Below, piece after piece: positions 1 to 8,831 of a stretch of DNA of 25,626 nt. The DNA comes from Seison nebaliae (lineage: Eukaryota; Rotifera; Pararotatoria; Seisonacea; Seisonidae): assembly GCA_023231475.1 (NCBI GenBank), contig JALJEE010000109.1, forward strand, positions 1 to 25,626, in the 5' to 3' direction. How positions within the stretch are numbered: position 1 is the first letter of the stretch; every line of letters starts with the position of its first letter. The translations under genes were made by a program, and so were the position numbers. The notes under the pieces were generated by a model. It was not told where the DNA came from. It did not search any database and worked only from the letters and a program-made list of their open reading frames with translations.

Positions 1-23
1 TAACTTCCCGCGTAGGAGGTATT

Positions 24-196
24 CCGACGAAAATGATTTTTGCTAAGGTGCATAGTCAAAACACATTAATTTTTAAAAAAAGTATACAGTCCAAAAGCTT
101 TACATTTTGATGTTATATACTTAAAATACTTTTTTTATTAATTAATGTGTGCATTATATTTTGACTATGCACCTTAGAAAAAATCATTTTCGTCGG
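24..196. mobile_element. Foldback / MITE-like element
   Basis: The left arm starts at 24 and the right arm ends at 196. About 38 bp at each end (24-61 and 159-196) are inverted complements with one mismatch, running from CCGACGAAAATGATTTTT through CTAAGGTGCATAGTCAAAA. The complementarity continues inward more loosely (ATTAAT and A/T-rich blocks), so nearly the whole 173 bp could fold into one hairpin with a loop near 85-115. It has no coding capacity. I see no convincing target-site duplication, so the superfamily is unknown. Confidence 0.75.
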
Positions 197-395
197 TGAT
201 AAATAATGTTCTATCACTATGCGAAGTTTCAGGCCCGATTTCGAGTCCGAGGTAGTTGAGGTTCCCTTGTAAGTTGAGTTCGTAATTCTATCGTTACACA
301 TTCGTAACTATCTTCATATTACAATATATTGTTTGTTAAGTAGCGAAATTCTTTATCATTTATAATTTTAAAAAAATATAGTATTTTATTATTTA

Positions 396-1640
396 TTTAA
401 AATTCCCGTCGGGATAAATGAGAAAAAAAATGTCGTTTTTGGTGTCAACGAGATGTCGTAGTTGATCGAGACAGTCGCGATGAATTGATATAGTGGATGT
501 TGAATTATAAGAAACGATGAACTGTTTAAAGTCGATAAGAGAAATATTACTAATAAACCATGGTATATGAAAAAATTGAGTGACTGTGAAATGAGTGCAT
601 CACGGAAGGAAGATTAGTCGGTGGATTAGATACAGTAACACATGAGAATGGGGAGTGGTCGATATTTGCTGTGGCAGAGAGAAGAGAATGAAGAGAACAT
701 CAGATAGTCCTTCTGATGAGCTGATTATAGACCCGATCTAATAAGAGGAATGAACGATGTGAACAGAGGAAAATCGTTTCAAAGGAATACAATGGAAGAA
801 CTAAACTCTTAAGAAGGGAAAGACGAATATTCAACAGAACGAATTTGGATTTCGGACAGGCAGAGAAGACCGCTCTGTAGAATTTGTTTCGAATATGATC
901 GAGAGCAAATGAAGAGAATGGTCGAATATCGATTAACGAGCCAAGAAAGACGAATGAAGAAATAAGAGGAATATTCGAGGAAGAACGATTACTATTCGAC
1001 ATTTTGATTCGTTAATGCAAATGTACGATAATACATTGGTACGATGAATGATAACGAAATCGTCAGCATATGCCATAACATGATGAAATAAAAAGTTTCC
1101 AATAGAGATTCGATTATTCTCATTTAGTTCACGGAGAACGCCATCAATAGTCAGTTCAAATAACCAGGGACCCAAAATGTTGCTTTGGCGAACACCTGAA
1201 TTGATTTGGAAAGAGGAGCTGAATTTGTCACCATGGACTACACGTTCAGAGGAGTTTTGTGAAAAATGAACGAGAAAGGTGATGATAAGTAATTGGAAGT
1301 CTTGACGCTGCAGATGATCGGAAGCAAAGGAAACGTTGACAGAATCAAATATCTTGGAAGTGTCGAGGAAAAGGATATGTGAAAACAATTTCTTTTCCCT
1401 CGCAATAGAAATGGCTGAACGAAGAATGAGAAGGAGAGGATATGTCCCTCGATAAGAAGGACGATAAGCGAATTGATATGGTGACGAATAAAGACCATTC
1501 CGATGACGAAATAGAATGAGATTTTCAAATAATTTCAGTAATAGTGAAGGGATCTGTAAGAACCAAAGATTATACATAACCAAAGATTGATCGATATTAG
1601 GCCTCTTGACCCAACAGGAATAATCTAGAAGAGGAGATAA
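396..1640 (-). mobile_element. Non-LTR (LINE-like) retrotransposon, degenerate 5'-truncated copy 1
   Basis: On the minus strand, 1583-933 reads as a reverse-transcriptase core. It has a finger motif (KLFENLIL), motif A (DTSKIFDSV), motif B (GVRQSN followed by LGPWLF) and motif C (YADD, at about 1059-1070). A second frame, 1002-700, gives the thumb-like FLGSLI and the conserved KSLVLPLYS. Coding then decays with stops and frame changes to the 3' end near 404, followed by an ATAAATAA-like tail. The 3' half matches copy 2 at 24125-24890, but about 70-90 bp just after YADD are missing here. No endonuclease domain is visible, so the element is 5'-truncated; I infer an APE-type LINE. It is non-functional. 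Confidence 0.8.
933..1583 (-). pseudogene. Reverse transcriptase fragment of the LINE-like element
   Basis: This 216-codon open stretch holds palm motifs A, B and C of a non-LTR reverse transcriptase. The usual acidic residues are present: the D of DTSKIFDSV and the DD of YADD. The segment before the first Met also reads like RT fingers, but in a shifted frame, which indicates a frameshift. After YADD the frame leaves the family consensus at an internal deletion relative to copy 2. In the element this enzyme would carry out target-primed reverse transcription; this copy cannot encode a complete protein. Confidence 0.75.
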
Positions 1641-2606
1641 ATGGAAGAGAAATTTAGATGAGAGAGAATCGAGATAAATTGAATTAAATAAGTTTAATTT
1701 CTATAATGAACAAAAATGAGGTTTTGATATTGTTTCATCCGTCCGTTGTATGGTTGCCGAACTCTACCACTGTTTTCTCCACTTTTTGTTTTTCATTTAA
1801 CATCGCTTGTGACTCACTGGGACTTAGCGATGTTTCTTCATAATTTCTATTGAATGGTAGAAACGAATTTTTATTTATCTCATGGAGATTTGTTTTTATA
1901 ATAAAGAAAAAATTATATACATAATTTCTTACGTTCTTATGTTAGTAATAAATATTTAATTTAAGATGTCCATTCTAATTGATATAAACGAACGGTTTTT
2001 AGGTATGTGACTCTTTTGACATATATATTTCTTTTCCACAATATACATCCCAATTATTAATTCCAAATACATTTCTGCCACCATAATTTGTTACTGATCT
2101 AACATTGAATAATACAATTAAAACTGATAAAAGTTCCCAACCTGAATTTCTATATTGAAAAAATTGATTGTGCAATTAAACATAATATTCTTTTAGTGAA
2201 CTTGTTTGAGGTAAAAGGAGAGTATAGAAAGTGATAGAGAATTGTTAAAATCAAACTCCCAAAAAATAACAATTAACACAGTTCAATGAAAAATATTTGA
2301 AGATATTATAAAAAAAAAAAAAGAAAGAAGAAAAAGCATATTCGTTTCGTTAAGAAGATTGGGAGAGAGATAATGATAAAGTATATTATTTAGTTTAGAT
2401 TAGAAATGAAAAATAATTTTTTTTCAAATTCCCAACAACAACATCCGTTACTTGTCAACATAAAACCGATGGAAATAATCAATAACATTTCTAACAAATT
2501 AAGATACTAATCGAAGTTCGAAGATTTGTTCCCATTTTCTTACGTCAACTGAGACGTCGTTTGGAAATAAATTGTAAAGTGACCAAATAGTTTAAGAGAG
2601 TGTGAA
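1641..2606. other. Intergenic, no gene recognised
   Basis: A/T-rich spacer between the retroelement and the lipid kinase gene. No exon-like frame was found. It contains a 9-bp perfect stem (1799-1807 with 1826-1834, loop 18 nt), an A-tract near 2310-2322 and, just upstream of the kinase, a TGACGT-type palindromic stretch near 2540-2556. The kinase promoter is presumably here. Confidence 0.5.
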
Positions 2607-4673
2607 ATGATGAAGGATATGGAGCATCGATCGAAATTGAAAGTGCTCAGTAGTCGACGTCGTGAGGGAAAGGTAAAGAGACAACGTCGTAAAGTGTTCC
2701 AAACGAGCGAACCGCTGTTGTATGTATTGATGTGGGGAGCAAATCTGTCACGATCGGAAATTCGACGATTAATAATTCCTGAATTATTATTACCTGATGA
2801 TTTTAAGTCGTGTTTGAAAGTGAAAGTGGAGAATCATAATTTCAATATTATGCCACCCGTCTACAAATACAAGGACTATTGTCCCATCGTATTCAAAGCA
2901 TTACGGAAGAAATTTATGATAAATGAAGCGATTTATTGGTCATCATTAATTGATGAGGTTCCGATTATCGATGATTTTGGTGGTCGATCTAAAGCGAAGT
3001 TTTTTCATTCGACAAATAAAAGAATAATTTTCAAGACAATCACATCGGACGATGTTCAAACCTTTCTTATGATGCTCCCCGATTATTATAATTATATAGT
3101 GGAGAGAGAAGGGAATACACTTCTCGCACAATATCTGGGATTATGTCGAATAACAATTGATAATGACAAACCATTATATATCGTCGCTTCGAAGAATGTG
3201 TTTAGTCGTTTCGTTCGTATGAAGAAATGTTTCGATATTAAAGGTTCTACAATTTCACGAACAGCATCTGATCGAGAAAGAAAGAAAGAGCAACCAGTAT
3301 ATAAAGACAATGATTTCGTCAACGCCTCCGAAAACATTTATATCGACGAAATAGAAAAAAAGAAATTATTAATGAAATTGAAGAATGATGTGGAATTCTT
3401 GTCACGATTGAAATTAATGGATTATTCTTTACTCGTCGGAATTTGTGATATGAATTTTATGGGAAATAGTCAAAAATTTAAACAACAACAACAATCATCA
3501 TCTCCGATGACATCGAGTAAGAGTACGCCAACATCGACCACATCAAATACATTGTCAGGAAATCGATCGCAAGAAATCAGAAATCAGAATGAGAATAATA
3601 GTGAAAATGGGAATGATGATGGGGATGATATCCGAAAACAAATCTTCCATGTCTACGACGATGAGATTGATGAATATGATGATGAATATTATGATGAGGA
3701 GGAAGACGAAGATTTCTTCTCTAACGACGACGATGATTATGAACTGGGTGATAAGAAGACAGATAATGATATACTTTATCGACATTTACGACCATCAACC
3801 AAATCTTCGATTGACGACTCCGAATATTTGAGTAGTGCTCTGAGTAATAATGCGGATGATGTGTCGAAAATCATTACCACATCATCGATCAGTACAGTAG
3901 GAACAGTAGTCGACGACCATTCCACAACTCAAAATGTGAAGCGAATGTCGTTAACACGATCCGCTTCTAAATATAATCGTCGTCGTCGAACTGGTAGTCG
4001 GATGGATGAATTGGATTCCTCTGGAAATTATCATTCACATTCACATTTCTATTATCGATATCGTCATTGTTATCAGCAATTGAATGATGAGCAAAAACAT
4101 GTTTATGATGATACAGAAAATCGGATTAATTCCATTTTCAATTTATCGTCATCTGTTCACGAACGATCGAAATCATTCAGACGACATCCCGTTCCAACCA
4201 CCGTCGATGTACATGATCGAACGTCAACTAATCTCTCCTCATCAGCACCACATGGAACTGCTACCGTTATTGCTAATCCACCTACTAACGCTAATCAGTT
4301 GGAGAAACAGTTGACGAAAGAATTTCATGAGAAATTGAAACAAATTCTTTTGGATGAACGATCATCATCAATCGTCGGATTAGTTCATGGAAAACAACGA
4401 CCAATTTCAATTAATGTCGACGGGACATTATCATCAGATCACGAATTGGAAACAGACGGAAAATTGAAAGTGATTCCTCTTATTCGATTCATTTATTATT
4501 TAGGAATCATCGACATCTTCACTCGTTACGGAATGAGAAAGAAGACAGCGAACGCAGCCAAATCGGTGAAATATGGAGGTCAGAATGATCGTATCTCCAC
4601 TATCTCACCAGATCAATATGCGAAACGTCTATATGATTTCATCGAGTCACATATCTGTACGGACGTCTCTTAA
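2607..4673 (+). CDS. PIP4K2: Type II phosphatidylinositol-5-phosphate 4-kinase, with long acidic insertion
   Basis: This enzyme family phosphorylates PI5P to PI(4,5)P2 on intracellular membranes. The 688-aa protein has the family N-terminus (YVLMWGANLSRSE, then PDDF and VENHNFN, residues 39-80). It also has the nucleotide-binding Lys in IIFKTI (K143), FDIKGST (209-215), MDYSLLVG (271-278) and the metal-binding Asp in GIIDIF (D636). The C-terminal activation segment AAKSVKYGG followed by ISTISPDQYAKR matches type II rather than type I (PIP5K) enzymes. Residues of about 285-610 form a low-complexity insertion with a very acidic stretch (about 340-385) and Ser-rich segments. Vertebrate type II enzymes are about 405-420 aa with a much shorter insertion here. 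The gene is intronless, unlike several neighbours. The start is the first of two adjacent ATGs after stops in frame. Family assignment is firm; insertion function is unknown. Confidence 0.93.
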   Translation: MMKDMEHRSKLKVLSSRRREGKVKRQRRKVFQTSEPLLYVLMWGANLSRSEIRRLIIPELLLPDDFKSCLKVKVENHNFNIMPPVYKYKDYCPIVFKALRKKFMINEAIYWSSLIDEVPIIDDFGGRSKAKFFHSTNKRIIFKTITSDDVQTFLMMLPDYYNYIVEREGNTLLAQYLGLCRITIDNDKPLYIVASKNVFSRFVRMKKCFDIKGSTISRTASDRERKKEQPVYKDNDFVNASENIYIDEIEKKKLLMKLKNDVEFLSRLKLMDYSLLVGICDMNFMGNSQKFKQQQQSSSPMTSSKSTPTSTTSNTLSGNRSQEIRNQNENNSENGNDDGDDIRKQIFHVYDDEIDEYDDEYYDEEEDEDFFSNDDDDYELGDKKTDNDILYRHLRPSTKSSIDDSEYLSSALSNNADDVSKIITTSSISTVGTVVDDHSTTQNVKRMSLTRSASKYNRRRRTGSRMDELDSSGNYHSHSHFYYRYRHCYQQLNDEQKHVYDDTENRINSIFNLSSSVHERSKSFRRHPVPTTVDVHDRTSTNLSSSAPHGTATVIANPPTNANQLEKQLTKEFHEKLKQILLDERSSSIVGLVHGKQRPISINVDGTLSSDHELETDGKLKVIPLIRFIYYLGIIDIFTRYGMRKKTANAAKSVKYGGQNDRISTISPDQYAKRLYDFIESHICTDVS

Positions 4674-5185
4674 ACTTCTTCATTGTGGATGGATAGCTTT
4701 TTCGGAAGAATACTCATCGGCAGAATCAGACAATTCTCATTTGTTTAACCAATGGCCGATATAAATATATTTTTTCCATGAAACATTTTGTCTTTTCTTT
4801 CTCGCACATCCCTCTCGTTTTTTCTCCTTCATATTCTTTTTTTTTTATGCAACAACTTCTTTCAACTAATCATACATTCTTTATTAATTCTTTAAACATC
4901 AATCATCTTTAAATAAATCGATTTTATCGATAATTATTTTATCGTGCCTCTATCTCTATCTCTCACCTCCTTCTTCTCTCAACATCTTTCATTTTTGTTA
5001 GAAGTAGAAAGTTTATTTTTATTTTCAAGAATATTTCTAGTCAGTAACTTCGGTTTATCATCGGCCAAATACTTCTTGAATTTTCTTTTCAATTTTCTCC
5101 TTCAAACATGTCACCATTTTTCATCTGATGTCTTAACTTATTTCGATTTTCTTATTAAAACAAATAGAATTTCTTCTTTTTCAGG
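4674..5185. other. 3' region of PI5P4K and 5' leader of Spb1
   Basis: A/T-rich spacer. An AATAAA at 4912-4917 may end the kinase transcript. From about 4944 the plus strand is pyrimidine-rich and ends in TTCTTTTTCAG directly before the next gene's ATG, so it may be a 5'-UTR intron or a trans-splicing outron. The open frame 4944-5312 here is not credible as a gene. Confidence 0.5.
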
Positions 5186-7943
5186 ATGGGGAAGAAAGTT
5201 AAAATTGGGAAACAGAGGAGAGATAAATTTTATCATTTCGCAAAAGAAACTGGTTATCGTTCTCGAGCTGCCTTCAAATTACTTCAACTCAATCAGAAAT
5301 ATAATTTTCTAAATAAATCAAGAATCTGTGTGGATTTGTGTGCGGCACCAGGCGGATGGATGCAAGTCGCTGCTAAACAAATGCCATTATCGTCAGTGGT
5401 TATCGGATTCGATCTATTCCCCATCAAATCAATACCCAACACATCTTCATATGTCTGTGATATTACGTCGAGTAAATGTCGATCGATTTTAAAGAAAGAT
5501 TTGAATGATTGGAAAGTCGATGTTTTCCTGCATGATGGTGCACCGAACGTCGGTCAGAATTGGTTATACGATGCTTATCAACAAAGTTAAATTAGTTTTG
5601 AATTAAATTATTTTATAAACAATATCCATCAGATTTGTTAACACTTTCCGCATTTCAATTAGCCATTGAATTCCTGCGACCTGGTGGATGGTTTGTGACG
5701 AAAATTTTCCGTTCGAAGGATTATTTTAATTTGATTTGGGTAATGCAAAAATTGTTCAAAAAAGTACATGCGACGAAACCTGAAGCATCGAGAATGGAAT
5801 CAGCTGAAATTTTCGTTGTTTGTGAAGATTTCATTGCACCGAAGAAGATCGATGGGAGATTTACTGATCCAAAATTTGTTTTTAAAGAATTGGATGACGA
5901 CGAGAAGGAAGAAGGAGAAGAAGAGTTGGATGATGATAAATCAGATAAATTGTCATCGAAAGAATTGCGAGTTGCAACTGATAAGAAATTTAATTTATTA
6001 TTTCCAAAAAAAGAGTTGAAGAATCGTTCCGGTTATGCTGATCAGAAATTACGACGGACGATGAGATTGAGTCAATTCTTTTCTACTAAATCTCCCATCG
6101 AAGCATTGGCGAACAATTATGCCATCATCTCATCAAATGAAGAAGATGAACAGATTAGAGAGAAAGCGACGAAAGAGATACAGGACAATTTGGGGGATTT
6201 GAGATCGTGTTCTCGATCGTCATTAAAAGCGATTTTGAAATGGAGAACGAAATTATTGGAAGATACTGATCGATTAGAGAAAGATAAAATGTACGATTTG
6301 ATTCCAAAGAAATCGAAAACGAAAGAAGATGAATTGAAGGAAATGGATGATCATATAAAGGAGCAGATGTTGGAAGAGAAACGTGAAGCGAAACAAAAGA
6401 AACGAAGAATAGAGAAAATGGAAAAGAAATTAATGGAACGATTAGCATTGAAGTTAGATCAAGCGGATGATCATATTGATATGACACAAGAAGATAATAT
6501 ATTTTCTTTGAAACGATTGAAACCGAATGCATATGAAGAATTTCTTCGCACTTCCATCAATTCCAATGAGAAAACGATCGATAAAATTCTAGATAGAAAA
6601 ATTCAAGTTCGACAACGACGTATTGAACAGATGATGAGAAATGATTCAAATAAATCCATTAACACCAAATTGAGAGAAATCGAATTATATGGAAACGTGT
6701 TAGGATCGACACTCCCATCAATTGAAGATGATTTTCATGATACAGATGATGACGAGGATGATTTAAAGAAAAAGAAATTCATTTATGTCGATCGAGATGT
6801 TCCGATAGAGAATAATCCGATTTATGATCAATATTTGTTGGAAGAGAAACGACAAGACAATGATGATGTGAATAATGAGAATTATAAAAAAAAGAAAAAC
6901 ATGAAAAATAATGAGGAATCGATGGGAGAAATGAAAGAGAATGATAAGAAATCACTTGTGATTGATGAAAAAGAAATGGATGATTGGTATGAATCGAAAG
7001 AAATTCAAGTGAATTCTGATGAGGAAGAGAAAGATTTGGATAGTGAAGAAGAAGAATTTATGAAGAATTTAAAAACGAAAAAAAATGAAAAAATTAAAGA
7101 AGAGACGAAGAAAAAGAAGAAGAAGCGACAGAGTAAAAAAAAACAAAAGTCTCAAGATCATAATGATGATGATGATGATGATGAAGGTTCAGATGAAGAT
7201 ATCGTCGATACATATCGTCGTCAAGCGAAAGAAGAAAAAGAGAAACAGCAAAAAAATCATTTAGATGCCGAATCGTTGGCATTAGCCACACAAATGTTGA
7301 GAAGTAAAAGTGATCGGGAACAAATCCTAGATAATAATTGGAATCGTTTTATGGATTTTGGTTTAACTGATAATCTGCCCAATTGGTATGTGCAAGACGA
7401 GAAGAAACATTGTAAAATCCAATTACCAATAGACAAAAATCTCGTTCGGATGTTCAAAGAGAAAATGAAAGAGATCGACGCACGTCCATTGAAAAAAGTA
7501 CTTCAGGCCAAAGTGAGAAAACGGAGACGAGTTCATTTTCTTATTCTCATAATTAATTTTTTTTTCTCATTTGTAGTTGGTGAGAAAATTGGAGAAAGCG
7601 AGTAAGAAAGCAGATGCGGTCGATGAAAATCTGGCGATTGCTGATACTGAGAAAATGAGAAAGATTAAAGAGTTATTTTCTTTATTCAATTCTCATTTGT
7701 CTATTTCTTTCCAGCATTTATAAGAAAGCGAATTTATTGAAAAAGAAGAAACGAGATGTGAAATATGTCGTTTCAAAGAAAGGAAATCATGGAGGTGCTA
7801 CCAAGAAAAAAATGCGTGGACCATATCGAATAGTCGATCCAAGAGAAAAGAAAGATAAAAGAAGTGTCAACTCCAAAATATCGCGTGGAATAACTACAGC
7901 GAAACAAGCAATGAAGAAACGAAATAAGAAACGTCATCGATAG
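5186..7943 (+). CDS. FTSJ3: Spb1/FTSJ3-type pre-rRNA 2'-O-ribose methyltransferase
   Basis: Nucleolar SAM-dependent methyltransferase that modifies pre-rRNA during 60S subunit maturation. I join four exons: 5186-5585, 5633-7530, 7577-7671 and 7715-7943 (2622 nt, 873 aa; yeast and human homologues are about 840-850 aa). The introns are 47, 46 and 43 bp, with GT...AG ends and consistent phases. The FtsJ domain has the SAM motif [10 protein letters not shown] (49-58) and a predicted catalytic tetrad K31, D117 (LHDGAPN), K157 (VTKIFR) and E192 (MESAEIF). The middle is acidic and Lys-rich coiled coil (about residues 210-650), as in the family. The Spb1_C region includes [18 protein letters not shown] and a basic tail. 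The ATG lies 1 nt after a TTTTTCAG. A likely polyadenylation signal is at 8056-8061. Confidence 0.93.
5586..5632 (+). other. Spb1 intron 1 (47 bp)
   Basis: Donor GTTAAA, acceptor ATCCATCAG. Splicing joins YQQ to LLTLSAF through a split Asn codon, restoring the conserved FtsJ core; without it the frame stops at 5588. Confidence 0.85.
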
Positions 7944-8831
7944 TAAATAGGTCTTTAATTTCAATTCTTAAATTTAACAAATATTTCCTCGTTTTCCGTT
8001 CATTAATTTCAAATCAACGTTTGAGTTGTTACTCATCAATTCGTTTGTAAAGATAAATAAAATTCGTTAAACTTCTACTTCTATTATAGGAAAATGGTGT
8101 TGTTACTTATGGTTAGGTGGGAAAGTAAGAGGACCCAGAAAATTACCTTAGAAAAAATTTTATTGTTCTGATTTTTCTCTCACTTTTTCTTTGAGTTCTT
8201 TTCCCCAAGTTGGACTATTTCTGAAATTTTAATCTAGTTTTGTTTTCTTCTATAAGACAATTATCTTTATAGTTAGAAGTAATATAATATATGTATACCT
8301 AATATATGTTTATCGAATATACTTGAATTAATCTTACTTAATATGCGTCACAACATAGATACTTAAATAAGATAATAGAGATCGGTTAATATTCCTTTTA
8401 AATAGTTTTTGGACAATTTCATCAGTGCCACATGAGAAACAAAGTTGACGAGTTCATGTTGTATATGAAATTGGAAATTTCCAATAAAACGATCACCATC
8501 TTGGAAGTAGAGAAAGAGGTGGATAAAATAAAAGGGAGAAAAGGTAATATGGAGGGAAAATAAGTATTAAATTTTTGATGAATAGATGGAGATATTGGTG
8601 ATATAAGGATGGTGAGAATGAAGTGTGAATGAGGTTCGAATTAGTTTCCTATCGATTGGTTTCTTATTTATCTTATAAAATTGAGAATTGTTATTTATTT
8701 GAAATTTAGTTTGAAAGGATTTAGAGTGAGTGAATAGATTGAAATAGAAAGTTAAAAAAGAAATCGAAGTAAAGAAAAAAGGAAATAGCGAAAGTGAATA
8801 ATAAATTTGAGTTTCTCATCTTTTCTTTCAT
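7944..8831. other. Intergenic between Spb1 and the pseudokinase
   Basis: No coding sequence was recognised on either strand. It includes the AATAAA at 8056-8061 (probable end of Spb1) and a perfect 16-bp palindrome ATTGGAAATTTCCAAT at 8470-8485. The purine-rich tract 8690-8800 just upstream of the next ATG is probably the 5' UTR. Confidence 0.5.
8056..8061 (+). terminator. Polyadenylation signal, Spb1
   Basis: Canonical AATAAA 113 bp after the Spb1 stop codon, in A/T-rich sequence. Positional inference only. Confidence 0.5.

Noticed and set aside
1799..1834. Stem-loop (9-bp stem, 18-nt loop) as an RNA gene
   Set aside because: One short stem with no promoter, no conserved motif I know and no partner copy; expected by chance at this length.
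3555..3785. Minus-strand frame looking like a multi-pass membrane protein
   Set aside because: It is the antisense of the acidic GAT/GAA-rich stretch of the PI5P4K, which always reads as Ile/Leu-rich on the other strand.
4944..5312. 122-codon plus-strand frame overlapping Spb1 exon 1
   Set aside because: It starts at a GTG, lies in a pyrimidine-rich leader and overlaps the strongly conserved FtsJ N-terminus in another frame.
8470..8485. Palindrome ATTGGAAATTTCCAAT resembling an NF-kB-type site
   Set aside because: A lone A/T-rich palindrome in a spacer; nothing links it to a promoter.
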